Shown here piece by piece: positions 20,877 through 31,177 of a DNA stretch of 64,000 nucleotides. Source of the stretch: Bacillus vallismortis (lineage in GTDB: Bacteria; Bacillota; Bacilli; Bacillales; Bacillaceae); assembly GCF_004116955.1 (NCBI RefSeq), contig NZ_CP026362.1:4190001-4254000 (forward strand), given 5' to 3'. Position numbers and translations under genes: made by a program. Position 1 is the stretch's first letter; every line of letters begins with the position of its first letter. A model generated the notes under the pieces. The model saw only the letters and a list, made by a program, of their open reading frames with translations. It made no database searches and had not been told where the DNA came from.

Positions 20877-21602
20877 ATGAAAAAAACCATCTTGATTTGC
20901 ATCAGCTTAATACTTGTTCTGACAGGTGGATGCGGTATGAACGACAATGAAAAAAGTATCACAAATAACAATAAAACAGAAGCCGTAAAACCAAAAGACA
21001 TGGACCCAAAAAACCTGCCGAAAGTTCCTGCGTATCAGGACGAGAAAACGAGAGAGTACATGGTCTCAACGAAGGAAGAGGAGCCGGGGTATTATGTGCT
21101 GGAATCTAAGCTGAAAGGATTTAGGATGTTGTTTCCGGAGGAAGCGAAATATCTATCAAGAAGATCCTCGTTAACTGGAAAACACAAAGAAAGCATTGGA
21201 TTTAACAGTTATGATAAAGACACCAATGTAATGTTTGATGGGCATGTAACATATTACAAAGAAGAAAGTTTTGTAGATGAACCTGAAATAATGCTAGATA
21301 TTGTAAGTGGAAAAAATGATTATAAAGGTGAATACAAGAAAAGTAGTAACAAGAACAAGGATATCTATTTTGGTAAGAAAAAAGCCATCTTTGAAAATAT
21401 TGATAGAAAATATAATGATTCATACAGTTACTTTGGATATGTGAAATCTCTAGAAGAAGATAACCTAGGAGTTGAATACGCCTTTACTTTTGGATGCAAA
21501 AATGAAAATCAACCATGCTCTCTAGAAGAAGAAAAGGCTAAAAATAAAGTTGAGAAATTAATACATTCCATCAGCTTTTTAATAGATAAAAAGGACAAAT
21601 AA
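20877..21602 (+). CDS. yvcA: YvcA-like lipoprotein, paralogue 1 of 4
   Basis: 241 residues with a short lipoprotein signal peptide and lipobox LTGGC, lipidated Cys at 19. A charged spacer follows, then a conserved block at about 40-85 (KPKDMDPKNLPKVPA, EKTREYMVST, LKGFRMLFPE), then a divergent, AT-rich C-terminal half ending in a conserved IHSISFL helix. Of the four copies this one most resembles the YvcA I know from B. subtilis 168, where YvcA is linked to biofilm architecture; the biochemical role is unknown. RBS GGAGG. The four genes are tandem, same strand, with spacers of about 100-260 bases. Confidence 0.8.
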   Translation: MKKTILICISLILVLTGGCGMNDNEKSITNNNKTEAVKPKDMDPKNLPKVPAYQDEKTREYMVSTKEEEPGYYVLESKLKGFRMLFPEEAKYLSRRSSLTGKHKESIGFNSYDKDTNVMFDGHVTYYKEESFVDEPEIMLDIVSGKNDYKGEYKKSSNKNKDIYFGKKKAIFENIDRKYNDSYSYFGYVKSLEEDNLGVEYAFTFGCKNENQPCSLEEEKAKNKVEKLIHSISFLIDKKDK

Positions 21603-21718
21603 AGTTAAGGCTAATTGATTAGAATATGGCTATTAACAACAGTTTGCCTTAATGAATGCAAGTGAAATGATAGAAAACCATTATTCGTGTAAACAACGAA
21701 AACCTGCGGAGGTTCTTC

Positions 21719-22456
21719 ATGAAAAAGATCATCTTGATTTGCTTCAGCTTATTACTAGCCCTGACAGGAGGGTGCAGTATGAACGACATTGAAAAAAACA
21801 GCACCAATGACAATAAAACAGAAGCCATAAAACCAAAAGACATGGACCCAAAAGAACTGCCGCAAGTTCCGTCGTTTCAGGACGGGAAAACGAGAGAGTA
21901 CATGGTGTCAACGCAAGAAGAAAAGCCGGGGTATTATTTGCTTGAGTCTAAGCTGAAAGGGTTTAGAATGTTGTTTCCGGCAGATGGCGAGTATCTTCCA
22001 GACTATTCTACGTCAAATGGAAAGAATAGCGAATCGATAGGGTTTCAAAGCTATAATGAAAAATCAAATATACTCTTAGATGCGCAAATTAGCTACTATA
22101 ACAAATCTTCTTTTATTAATAATCCAGAAACAATGCTGCACCAAATTAGTAATGAGAATGGTTACGAAGGTGATTTTAAGAAAGAAAAAACTGATGGAAA
22201 AACAGTTTATACTGCATCAAAAAAAAGCACTTTTAAAAACAGTGATCGTAAACACAATTATTCCTTTGGTTATTTTGGATATATAGCATCCAGTGATGAA
22301 GAGTGTCTAGGGATAGTATATTCCTTTATCGTCCGGTGTAAAAAAGATAATAAACCTTGTACTTTGGATGAAGACCAAGCAAAAGAAAAAACGGATACTC
22401 TAATTCATTCTATAACCTTCTTTAAAAATAAAAAGAAGAGTAGAGATGGCGAATAA
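21719..22456 (+). CDS. YvcA-like lipoprotein, paralogue 2 of 4
   Basis: 245 residues. Signal peptide with lipobox LTGGC, Cys at 19. The N-terminal block is nearly identical to its neighbours (KPKDMDPKELPQVP, GKTREYMVST, YYLLESKLKGFRMLFP). From about residue 90 onward the sequence diverges (DYSTSNGKNSESIGFQSYNE and onward) but keeps positions such as SFGYFGYIAS near 185, two Cys (VRCKKDNKPC) and the terminal helix. RBS GGAGG. Function unknown; the pattern suggests duplication followed by divergence of the exposed domain. Confidence 0.85.
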   Translation: MKKIILICFSLLLALTGGCSMNDIEKNSTNDNKTEAIKPKDMDPKELPQVPSFQDGKTREYMVSTQEEKPGYYLLESKLKGFRMLFPADGEYLPDYSTSNGKNSESIGFQSYNEKSNILLDAQISYYNKSSFINNPETMLHQISNENGYEGDFKKEKTDGKTVYTASKKSTFKNSDRKHNYSFGYFGYIASSDEECLGIVYSFIVRCKKDNKPCTLDEDQAKEKTDTLIHSITFFKNKKKSRDGE

Positions 22457-22559
22457 AAATGTTTTCGCATCTTCGCAGCTGTAACATGAATAAGAACAAA
22501 ATAAGCAATTTGCATCCGGGTTATTAATATCAATTAGTTAACCCCATTGGAGGTTCACT

Positions 22560-23255
22560 TTGAAAAAGAACACTTATATTTACATCATTTTATTACTTTG
22601 CCTGACAGGCGGATGCAGTATGAACGACAATGAAAAAAACATCACAATTAGCAATAAAACGGAAGACGTAAAACCAAAAGACCAGGATCAAAAAGACTTG
22701 CCGAAAGTTCCGGCGTTTCAGGATGAGAAAACGAGAGAGTACATGGTGTCAACGATAGAAGAGGAGTCGGGGTATTATTTGCTGGAGTCTAAGACGAAAG
22801 GATTTAGAATGTTGTTTCCGGAGGATGGGGAGTACTCAGACTCTGAAACTTCAAAGAAAAACGAATCACTATTTTTTGACAGTGTGAATAAAAAAACGAA
22901 TATAGTAATGAACGCTTCAGTAAAGTTTTATCAAAATGAATCATTTATAAACGATCCGGAGACTATGTTGGATATCGTTAGCGGTAAAAATGAATACAAA
23001 GGTCATTTTGAAAAATTTGAAGCAAAAGATAAGGATATTTATTTTGCTTCAAAACATGAAAACTTTGACAACGAAGAAAACCCATCTTATATCTTTCTTG
23101 GTTATATAAAGTCAAAAAAACAAGATGATTTAGGGATGGAATATTCTTTTATGTTTAGCTGCTCAGCCAATGCAAAGACATGCAAACCAGACCCAAAAGC
23201 AAATGAAGAACAGGTTAAAAGAATAATAAACTCTGTTACCTTTGGCGATGTGTAA
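22560..23255 (+). CDS. YvcA-like lipoprotein, paralogue 3 of 4
   Basis: 231 residues, the shortest copy, starting at TTG after ATTGGAGG. The signal peptide differs from the other three (KKNTYIYIILLLCLTGGC) but the lipidated Cys is again at 19. The conserved block (KPKDQDQKDLPKVPAFQDEK, EYMVST, KGFRMLFPEDGEY) is followed by a shortened variable segment and a Cys pair (FSCSANAKTCKPD). No frameshift or premature stop is seen, so it appears functional. Confidence 0.85.
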   Translation: MKKNTYIYIILLLCLTGGCSMNDNEKNITISNKTEDVKPKDQDQKDLPKVPAFQDEKTREYMVSTIEEESGYYLLESKTKGFRMLFPEDGEYSDSETSKKNESLFFDSVNKKTNIVMNASVKFYQNESFINDPETMLDIVSGKNEYKGHFEKFEAKDKDIYFASKHENFDNEENPSYIFLGYIKSKKQDDLGMEYSFMFSCSANAKTCKPDPKANEEQVKRIINSVTFGDV

Positions 23256-23403
23256 GAGAAAAATACAAACATTGATGTCGAAGGTTTTTTTATCTCGAAG
23301 AGGTTTTATTCGAAACAGAAGTAGTAATCGCTCAAAGACTGCCAAGGGAAACAGCGTTTTTTCGAGTATGAGAAATTCAACCTGTATCTTAAGCCCTCCT
23401 TTC

Positions 23404-23432
23404 TGTTTATCAAATTTATTCCATTTTATAAT
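23404..23432 (+). promoter_or_regulatory. Possible promoter before lipoprotein paralogue 4
   Basis: TGTTTA, 17 bases, TATAAT. The segment just downstream (ATATGAATAAGGATAAAATA) resembles the one upstream of paralogue 3 (near 22486), so the duplicated unit seems to include upstream DNA. Confidence 0.4.
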
Positions 23433-23518
23433 ATGAATAAGGATAAAATAATCACTTTTTAACAGGGTCATTAGTATGGATTTTGATAAAACAGCTCAAA
23501 AAACCACGGAGGTTCATA

Positions 23519-24250
23519 ATGAAAAAGATCATCTTTATTTGCTTCAGCTTATTTCTTGCCCTGACAAGCGGATGCAGTATGAACGACAATGATAAAAACA
23601 CTACCAATGACAATAAAACAGAAGCCGTAAAACCAAAAGACATGGACCCAAAAGACCTGCCGAAAGTTCCTGCGTTTCAGGACGAGAAAACGAGAGAATA
23701 CATGGTGTCAACGAAAGAAGAGGAGCCGGGGTATTATGTGCTGGAGTCTAAGCTGAAAGGGTTTAGGATGTTGTTTCCGGAGGATGCGAAGTACGTAACT
23801 AAATTTTCAAGTGTTGGCAAAAATGAAGAAACAATAATATTTGATAGTTTTAATAAAAAAACTAACATTCAATATGATGGGCAATTGGATTATCATCGAG
23901 AAAAAAGTTTTGCGAATGACAAGGATACAATGCTGGACATTGTAAGCGGTAGAAATAGCTATAAAGGCAAATTCGAAGAAAGAGAGCTATCTGACAAAAT
24001 TGTATATTCTGCTCAAAAGAAAAGTGTTTTTGATGATGTAGAGGGAAAGAACAATTTTTCTTATAGATTTTTTGGTTATGTCAAATCTACAAAAGAGGAT
24101 GATCTGGGGATAGAGTATTCGTTTCGATTTGCCTGTTATAGTGATGAAGAGGATTGTTCATTAAAGAAAGATGGAGCAAGAAAAAAAGTCCAAAAAATAA
24201 TAGACTCTATAACCTTTTTAAAGGTTATAAAGGAGAAGTATAGGAAATGA
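23519..24250 (+). CDS. YvcA-like lipoprotein, paralogue 4 of 4
   Basis: 243 residues from the ATG after GGAGGTTCATA; an upstream in-frame start is less likely because it lacks an RBS. Lipobox LTSGC, Cys at 19. The first 85 residues are almost the same as in paralogue 1 (KPKDMDPKDLPKVPAFQDEK, EEPGYYVLESKLKGFRMLFP). The remainder is unlike it except for YRFFGYVKSTKEDDLGIEYS near 180 and a Cys pair (FACYSDEEDC). Followed by a hairpin terminator at 24358. Confidence 0.85.
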   Translation: MKKIIFICFSLFLALTSGCSMNDNDKNTTNDNKTEAVKPKDMDPKDLPKVPAFQDEKTREYMVSTKEEEPGYYVLESKLKGFRMLFPEDAKYVTKFSSVGKNEETIIFDSFNKKTNIQYDGQLDYHREKSFANDKDTMLDIVSGRNSYKGKFEERELSDKIVYSAQKKSVFDDVEGKNNFSYRFFGYVKSTKEDDLGIEYSFRFACYSDEEDCSLKKDGARKKVQKIIDSITFLKVIKEKYRK

Positions 24251-24553
24251 AAAAGAAGAATATATTGAAAATGAAAATGTAAAACTGCGTTTAATCTTTG
24301 AAGCAGAGATGCGCTGAATATAAAGGAGAAAAACATAGAATCATCCGGAAAATGTGGAACGATACACATCTTGTTAAAGGTGTATCGTTTACTCTTCTCC
24401 TATTCAAAACACGAGTGGGAGATTTTTATTTTCATCACGGCAAAAATATACTGAAAAAGTCTCTCTCCATTGATATGATTGAGAAAGAGTAAAAATCATC
24501 CTTTTGATACGACATTTCACCTTTCTGAACGCTGAAACAGGAGGAAAAAGTAT
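24251..24553. other. Intergenic region between lipoprotein array and bmrA
   Basis: 303 bases. It holds the lipoprotein-array terminator (24358-24389). I see no convincing gene; a 64-codon open frame at 24298-24492 starts in AT-rich DNA without a clear RBS and spans the terminator. No confident bmrA promoter could be placed. Confidence 0.6.
24358..24389 (+). terminator. Terminator after lipoprotein array
   Basis: The ten-bp stem AACGATACAC / GTGTATCGTT has a 12-base loop and is followed by a pyrimidine-rich stretch (TACTCTTCTCC). Confidence 0.65.
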
Positions 24554-26323
24554 ATGCCAACCCAGCAACAAAAATCGAAAAGTAAATTGAAACCCTTTTT
24601 TGCATTAGTAAAGAAGACCAATCCTTCTTATGGAAAGCTTGTCTTTGCGCTGGCCCTCAGTATTGTGACCACGCTGGTCAGCCTGCTGATTCCATTATTA
24701 ACGAAGCAGCTTGTCGACGGATTTTCCATGTCAAACCTGTCAGGCACGCAAATCGGGCTGATCGCGCTTGTTTTTTTCGTACAGGCCGGTTTAAGCGCCT
24801 ATGCCACCTATGCGCTTAACTATAATGGACAAAAAATCATTTCCGGGCTGCGGGATTTATTATGGAAGAAATTAATTAAGCTCCCTGTCCCTTATTTCGA
24901 TACAAACGCTTCCGGAGAAACCGTCAGCCGCGTGACGAATGATACGATGGTGGTCAAAGAATTGATCACAACCCATATCAGCGGGTTTATTACAGGCATC
25001 ATTTCAGTCATTGGATCTCTGACAATCTTGTTTATTATGAATTGGAAGCTGACACTGCTTGTATTAGTTGTCGTTCCGCTTGCCGCTCTAATCCTAATCC
25101 CGATTGGCCGGAAGATGTTCACCATTTCTCGGGAAACGCAAGATGAAACAGCCCGTTTTACCGGCCTGCTGAATCAAATCCTTCCGGAAATCAGACTCGT
25201 CAAGGCTTCAAATGCGGAGGTTGTCGAATATGGGCGCGGGAAACTGGGGATTTCTTCATTATTTAAACTGGGAGTTCGTGAAGCCAAGGTTCAGTCGCTT
25301 GTCAGTCCGCTTATCTCACTTGTATTAATGGCAGCACTTGTGGCAGTCATCGGATACGGGGGCATGCAGGTCTCATCAGGCGAGCTCACTGCCGGAGCGC
25401 TCGTGGCCTTTATTTTATATTTGTTTCAAATTATTATGCCGATGGGCCAGATCACAACGTTTTTTACACAGCTGCAAAAATCAATCGGCGCAACCGAACG
25501 GATGATTGAGATTTTGTCAGAAGAAGAGGAAGATACTGTCACAGGAAAACAAATCGAAAACGCGCATTTGCCTATCCAGCTTGATCGTGTGTCTTTTGGA
25601 TATAAGCCTGATCAGCTGATTTTGAAAGAGATCAGCGCCGTCATTGAAGCAGGGAAAGTAACAGCGATTGTCGGTCCGAGTGGCGGAGGAAAAACAACAT
25701 TGTTTAAGCTGCTTGAACGTTTTTATTCACCGACTGCAGGGATCATTCGGCTGGGGGAAGAGCCGGTTGACACTTACTCGCTTGAATCGTGGCGGGAGCA
25801 TATCGGGTATGTATCACAGGAAAGCCCGTTAATGTCAGGAACGATTAGAGAAAACATTTGCTACGGGTTAGAACGTGATGTAACGGACGCTGAGATCGAA
25901 AAGGCCGCGGAGATGGCATACGCGCTCAATTTCATAAAGGAGCTTCCGAATCAGCTTGATACGGAGGTAGGCGAACGCGGCATTATGCTGTCAGGCGGAC
26001 AAAGGCAAAGAATCGCGATTGCGAGAGCGCTTCTCCGAGATCCGAGCATTCTCATGCTTGATGAAGCGACCTCAAGCCTTGACAGCCAATCTGAAAAATC
26101 AGTCCAGCAGGCGCTCGAGGTGCTGATGGAGGGCCGCACAACGATTGTCATCGCTCACCGCCTCTCTACTGTTGTAGACGCGGACCAGCTGCTGTTTGTT
26201 GAAAAAGGAGAAATTACCGGACGGGGAACCCATCATGAATTAATGGCTTCGCATGATCTATATAAAGATTTTGCTGAACAGCAGCTCAAAATGAACGCGG
26301 ATTTAGAAAACAAAGCCGGGTAA
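24554..26323 (+). CDS. bmrA: BmrA (YvcC), homodimeric multidrug ABC exporter
   Basis: 589 residues, a half-transporter. The membrane domain with six helices is at about 25-320. The nucleotide-binding domain carries Walker [10 protein letters not shown] near 375, the Q-loop YVSQESPLM, the ABC signature [16 protein letters not shown] near 478, Walker B with catalytic Glu [12 protein letters not shown] near 499, and the H-loop IAHRLST. It exports hydrophobic drugs across the cytoplasmic membrane. ATG preceded by AGGAGG. Appears monocistronic. Confidence 0.96.
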   Translation: MPTQQQKSKSKLKPFFALVKKTNPSYGKLVFALALSIVTTLVSLLIPLLTKQLVDGFSMSNLSGTQIGLIALVFFVQAGLSAYATYALNYNGQKIISGLRDLLWKKLIKLPVPYFDTNASGETVSRVTNDTMVVKELITTHISGFITGIISVIGSLTILFIMNWKLTLLVLVVVPLAALILIPIGRKMFTISRETQDETARFTGLLNQILPEIRLVKASNAEVVEYGRGKLGISSLFKLGVREAKVQSLVSPLISLVLMAALVAVIGYGGMQVSSGELTAGALVAFILYLFQIIMPMGQITTFFTQLQKSIGATERMIEILSEEEEDTVTGKQIENAHLPIQLDRVSFGYKPDQLILKEISAVIEAGKVTAIVGPSGGGKTTLFKLLERFYSPTAGIIRLGEEPVDTYSLESWREHIGYVSQESPLMSGTIRENICYGLERDVTDAEIEKAAEMAYALNFIKELPNQLDTEVGERGIMLSGGQRQRIAIARALLRDPSILMLDEATSSLDSQSEKSVQQALEVLMEGRTTIVIAHRLSTVVDADQLLFVEKGEITGRGTHHELMASHDLYKDFAEQQLKMNADLENKAG

Positions 26324-26385
26324 ATTTTGGTCGAATCAGCCAGCAAAAAAACGGGGGGATTTTCCCAATCCTTCCTTTTGAACTA

Positions 26386-26413
26386 TTGAGGGGCTGACGA
26401 TTTATGGTATACT
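26386..26413 (+). promoter_or_regulatory. Probable promoter of yvcD
   Basis: TTGAGG, 16 bases, TATACT, about 37 bases before the GTG start of yvcD. Confidence 0.5.
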
Positions 26414-26449
26414 ACTGACGGTAATATTGTATAAAAACGGAGGGTAGTT

Positions 26450-27904
26450 GTGGGAAAACACACTTCTGAACATAAAAATCACGCACAAATTGTCCAGCTG
26501 CTTCAAGATGGACAATATTTTTTTCATAAAGGCTTGAAAGCGTATAAAGAGCGCAATCTGAAACGGGCAAGCAAACTGATTCAACGCGCGGTTCATTTGG
26601 AGCCGGAGGATTCAGAGATGCTTTCGCAGCTTGCGGTCATTTATTCAGAAATGGGCCAATATCAAGAGTCGAACGATCTTCTTGATTATATTATGGCAAA
26701 TCTGGAGACCGAAATGCCGGAGTGCCATTACTTTAAAGCGAATAATTTTGCCCATCTGGGACTCTTTCAAGAAGCTTATAAAGAAGCGGCCGCTTATTCA
26801 GATGCGGATCCGGACGGGGAATTCGCTGAAGAAAACGATAGTCTGCTTGAATTGCTAGATTTAGGAGACGGCGGGCCTGAGGATTCTCTGTATGATCAGG
26901 ATGAATTGCTGGTGAAACAGGATCGGGCAAAGTCCCTCTTGGAAAGCGGCCAGCTTGCTGAAGCTGTGGCGGCGCTTGAGGAAATCACAGCTGAATATCC
27001 GGAGCTTTGGTCAGCATACAACAATCTGGCGCTCGCCTATTTCTATTCAGGCAACATCGTTAAAGCAAAGGAAACCGCTTATCAAGTGCTCAGTCATAAT
27101 GAAGGAAATCTTCATGCCTTATGCAATCTTCTCGTTTTCTACTATTATGAAAGAGAAGACGAAAAAGTGGCGGAATTGAGTGACCGGCTTTCTAATGTGT
27201 ATCCGATGCTATTGGAACAGCGATACAAACTTGGAGCTACTTTGGCGCTTGTCGGCCGCTATGAGCTCGGATATAAATGGCTCAAGTCATTATATAAAAG
27301 CGGTTTTGAAGGCGATGACACATTCTTTTACTGGCTCTCGTGCTCCGCTTATTTTACAGGGCATACTGAATTCGCCGAGACGATCTGGAGAAAAGTCGAG
27401 TCGCAATATCCCGGAGAAGACCGCCCGGCTCCCTGGGTTGAACGGAGGGAAGCACTCCCTTCATCGGTAGAGCAGCGTCTCGCAGCCTATTATATCAGCA
27501 GCACAAAGGGAGAAACGGAGCATCTTGAAGCGGTGATACACTCGAAGAGAATCACCGCTCCTTTCGAAAATCATTTTGTAAGGCTGCTCTTGAATGGAGA
27601 ATCGGCGGCTGCTGATGTATCAGAGGATGCGCTTTTCGCTTATCAAACCGTCAAATTATTGGAGCAAGCTGAAAAAGAAGAAATGAAAACAGAGGTCATG
27701 AGCTGCTGGGTGTTCCATGTCATTCAGCAAATCCGGGCTGCCGTTCCATTGAAAAATGAGAAGGGCTGGGCAGCTGCGATTTGTTATATTTGGAAAGAAG
27801 CTCACGGAAAACATGATACGAAAAAAGACACAGCGGCCCGATTTGGCATCTCTCCGGCAACGCTGACGAAATATATGAAATATATTGATGATATTCTAGA
27901 ATAG
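26450..27904 (+). CDS. yvcD: YvcD, TPR protein with C-terminal HTH-like segment
   Basis: 484 residues from a GTG start following GGAGGG. Tetratricopeptide repeats are clear in the N-terminal half (FFHKGLKAYKERNLKRASKL near 25; AVIYSEMGQYQESNDLLDYI near 65; AYNNLALAYFYSGNIVKAKE near 190), indicating a protein-binding scaffold without signal peptide or membrane segment. The last 30 residues read TAARFGISPATLTKYMKYID, a helix-turn-helix-like motif. Partners and function are unknown. It ends at a strong terminator. Confidence 0.88.
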   Translation: MGKHTSEHKNHAQIVQLLQDGQYFFHKGLKAYKERNLKRASKLIQRAVHLEPEDSEMLSQLAVIYSEMGQYQESNDLLDYIMANLETEMPECHYFKANNFAHLGLFQEAYKEAAAYSDADPDGEFAEENDSLLELLDLGDGGPEDSLYDQDELLVKQDRAKSLLESGQLAEAVAALEEITAEYPELWSAYNNLALAYFYSGNIVKAKETAYQVLSHNEGNLHALCNLLVFYYYEREDEKVAELSDRLSNVYPMLLEQRYKLGATLALVGRYELGYKWLKSLYKSGFEGDDTFFYWLSCSAYFTGHTEFAETIWRKVESQYPGEDRPAPWVERREALPSSVEQRLAAYYISSTKGETEHLEAVIHSKRITAPFENHFVRLLLNGESAAADVSEDALFAYQTVKLLEQAEKEEMKTEVMSCWVFHVIQQIRAAVPLKNEKGWAAAICYIWKEAHGKHDTKKDTAARFGISPATLTKYMKYIDDILE

Positions 27905-27913
27905 AATATTTTG

Positions 27914-27945
27914 AAGAGTCGATTTGTATAATCGACTCTTTTTTT
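27914..27945 (+). terminator. Terminator of yvcD
   Basis: Perfect 10-bp stem AAGAGTCGAT / ATCGACTCTT with a 7-base loop, then T5 beyond the stem. Confidence 0.9.
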
Positions 27946-28022
27946 ATTTGATAGATTATAGTAATAGAATAATATCGACAGTTTTTTTAGGTGTTTAAGA
28001 AAAATGACAAACGATGAATGAC

Positions 28023-28090
28023 TTGACATCTGTTTGAAACACAAATGTAATAAAATTTATCGCTAATTTGTCGAAACTTGATGGTATAAT
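28023..28090 (+). promoter_or_regulatory. cwlO promoter region with WalR-like box
   Basis: TTGACA (28023-28028), 17 bases, TGTAAT (28046-28051) forms one promoter. The direct repeat TGAAAC-N5-TGTAAT (28035-28051) overlaps it and differs from the WalR consensus TGTWAH-N5-TGTWAH at one key base. A second, extended -10 sequence TGGTATAAT lies at 28082-28090. WalRK control of cwlO is known in B. subtilis; use of each site here is inference. Confidence 0.6.
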
Positions 28091-28283
28091 GATTCTCGTA
28101 CATAAGGAATTAGTGTTTTTTACATATGATGTGAAATAAACGCTATACAGCCAGAATAAGAGATACACAGAAACATTAACCATAAACAACCATCATTCCT
28201 CGTAGAGTATGAGGAACGAAACTTGATGTTTAAAATACGATTCCACATGAGAACAGGTTCACAGTAAAGGGAGGATATTAAAA
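28091..28283 (+). other. Long untranslated leader of cwlO
   Basis: About 190 bases between the last promoter and the GTG start contain no gene. A hairpin CATTCCTC / GAGGAACG-type repeat occurs at about 28192-28219. In B. subtilis the cwlO mRNA is unusually unstable and its leader contributes; this segment is the counterpart. Confidence 0.55.
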
Positions 28284-29678
28284 GTGAGAAAGAGTTTATT
28301 GACACTTGGTTTGGCTTCCGTCATCGGGACAAGCAGTTTTTTGATCCCATTTACAAGTAAAACTGCATCGGCGGAAACATTAGATGAAAAGAAACAAAAT
28401 ATCGAAAGCAAGCAATCTGAGGTTGCTTCCAGCATAGAAGCGAAGGAAAAAGAATTAACTGCGCTTCAGGAAAATCAATCAAAGATTGAAAAAGAACTAA
28501 AAGACATTAACGATAAGGCGCTTAATACAAGCAACGAGATCGAAGATAAAAAAGAAGAAAACGCTAAAACAAAAGAAGAAATCAAAAAGCTGAAAAAAGA
28601 GATTAAAGAAACAGAAGCCCGTATTGAAAAGCGTAACGAAATCCTGAAAAAACGCGTTCGTTCTTTACAGGAAAGCGGCGGATCTCAAGGATACATAGAT
28701 GTCCTTTTAGGGTCAACAAGCTTTGGTGACTTTATCTCTCGCGCGACTGCGGTTTCATCAATTGTTGATGCAGACAAAGATTTAATCAAGCAGCAAGAGC
28801 AGGATAAAGCGAAACTTGAAGATTCTGAAGCGGATTTGAATAATAAGCTGAAAGAAGTTCAAGCTGCATTGGCTAAATTAGAAACCATGCAAAAAGAGCT
28901 TGATAAACAGCTTGATGAAAAAGACAAGCTATTCGAAGAAGCAAAAGCAAGCCAGAAGAAAACGGCTGACGCGATTTCTGAATTAAAATCAGAAGCGTCT
29001 GAGCTTGCGAACCAAAAAGCAGATACCGAAGCAGAACAAGCACGCATCAAAAAAGAACAAGAAGCTGCGGCTGCTTTGATCAAAAAGCAGGAAGAAGCGC
29101 AAAAAGCATCTGATGAGACACAAACAGCTACAACTGAAACAGCAAGCTCATCTCATGATGATTCTTCAAACAACAATTCTTCTAAGAGTTCATCAAACAG
29201 TTCGTCTAACAGCTCATCTTCTAAGAAGAGAAGCAGCTCAAACAGCAATTCAGGCGGCACTGTCATCAGTAACTCAGGCGGAATTGAAGGCGCGATCAGC
29301 GTTGGTTCAAGCATTGTCGGAAGATCACCGTACAAATTTGGCGGCGGACGCTCTCAGTCTGATATCAACAACCGTATTTTTGACTGCTCATCATTCGTAC
29401 GCTGGGCATACGCTTCTGCAGGTGTCAACCTTGGACCTGTCGGCGGAACAACAACTGATACGTTAGTTGCTAGAGGACAAGCTGTCAGCGCGTCTGAAAT
29501 GAAGCGCGGAGACTTAGTTTTCTTTGACACATACAAAACAAACGGTCACGTTGGAATTTACTTAGGAAACGGTACTTTCCTAAACGATAATTCATCTCAC
29601 GGTGTATCTATTGACTCAATGAGCAACGTTTACTGGAAAAAGGCATTTAAAGGCGTTGTAAGACGTGTTGTTCAATAA
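28284..29678 (+). CDS. cwlO: CwlO, secreted DL-endopeptidase of the NlpC/P60 family
   Basis: 464 residues. The signal peptide covers about 1-30 (ending KTASA). A long coiled coil spans about 31-275 (repeated Glu/Lys heptads), the part that FtsEX engages in B. subtilis. A low-complexity Ser/Asn linker follows at about 278-325, then the NlpC/P60 catalytic domain at about 340-464 with [11 protein letters not shown] (nucleophile Cys) and [11 protein letters not shown] (His). It cleaves D-Glu-mDAP bonds in stem peptides for wall elongation. GTG start after GGGAGG. Slightly shorter than the 168 protein; length variation is expected in the linker. Confidence 0.96.
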   Translation: MRKSLLTLGLASVIGTSSFLIPFTSKTASAETLDEKKQNIESKQSEVASSIEAKEKELTALQENQSKIEKELKDINDKALNTSNEIEDKKEENAKTKEEIKKLKKEIKETEARIEKRNEILKKRVRSLQESGGSQGYIDVLLGSTSFGDFISRATAVSSIVDADKDLIKQQEQDKAKLEDSEADLNNKLKEVQAALAKLETMQKELDKQLDEKDKLFEEAKASQKKTADAISELKSEASELANQKADTEAEQARIKKEQEAAAALIKKQEEAQKASDETQTATTETASSSHDDSSNNNSSKSSSNSSSNSSSSKKRSSSNSNSGGTVISNSGGIEGAISVGSSIVGRSPYKFGGGRSQSDINNRIFDCSSFVRWAYASAGVNLGPVGGTTTDTLVARGQAVSASEMKRGDLVFFDTYKTNGHVGIYLGNGTFLNDNSSHGVSIDSMSNVYWKKAFKGVVRRVVQ

Positions 29679-29690
29679 TAAATAAGACAA

Positions 29691-29720
29691 GGGCCTTCTT
29701 GAACAGAAGGCTCTTTCTTT
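29691..29720 (+). terminator. Terminator of cwlO
   Basis: Stem GGGCCTTCT / AGAAGGCTC with a 5-base loop, then TTTCTTTATT. Confidence 0.85.
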
Positions 29721-29772
29721 ATTAATACATATACCCTTTTAAAAAACATTTAATCATGATCAGAAAAAAATG

Positions 29773-29811
29773 AGCAAAAAAATAGCGTATCACCCTGAGA
29801 TTTTATAGGAT
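29773..29811 (+). promoter_or_regulatory. trxB promoter with Spx-type element
   Basis: AGCA (29773-29776) lies six bases upstream of TAGCGT (29783-29788); 17 bases later comes TAGGAT. AGCA just upstream of a poor -35 hexamer is the element known at Spx-activated trxA and trxB promoters, so disulfide stress should induce this gene. Confidence 0.65.
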
Positions 29812-29884
29812 ATGGGTAAGGTATACGTTAGATGGGGACTCTTATCATATAAAGAAGCGCCCCAACTTGAAAAAGACGTGTTAA

Positions 29885-30847
<963 letters not shown>

Positions 30848-31177
30848 AAAGGCTGTCATACGAGTTTCACATTACGTTACTGGGTTTTAATTCCGCTGTA
30901 ACAGTTGTGTAATGCTTTTCGGTTATGATTAATAACGTAATTGACCCCCTTTTTATAATGAATACACTTTTTTGGCACGGATTCTCCAGTTATCCGTGTC
31001 CTTTTTTTGTCCAAAAATAAAAGGCGGTTGCCTATTCCATTAAAAATCACCTGAATTCATGAATGAATATGCTGTAAAATAGAAGAAAAGATTGTCAATG
31101 TCTCTTCATTGTGGGAGGCATCTTGAAGCGGTATAATAAAGAGACGATGACAGGACGAGAAGGTTAGGTGAACGTAC
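30848..31177. other. Intergenic region between trxB and yvcI
   Basis: 330 bases without a gene. It holds a terminator-like hairpin at 30974-31008 and, further right, the presumed promoter zone of the yvcI operon, in which I could not place a confident -35/-10 pair. Confidence 0.6.
30974..31008 (+). terminator. Terminator downstream of trxB
   Basis: Stem GGCACGGAT / ATCCGTGTC with one wobble pair and a 9-base loop, followed by C then seven T. It lies about 125 bases after trxB. Confidence 0.75.

Noticed and set aside
24298..24492. 64-codon open frame between the lipoprotein array and bmrA
   Set aside because: No convincing RBS, it spans a terminator hairpin, and it has no recognisable protein features.
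29153..29335. Minus-strand open frame inside cwlO encoding a Glu/Leu-rich peptide
   Set aside because: It is the antisense shadow of the Ser/Asn-rich linker codons of cwlO.
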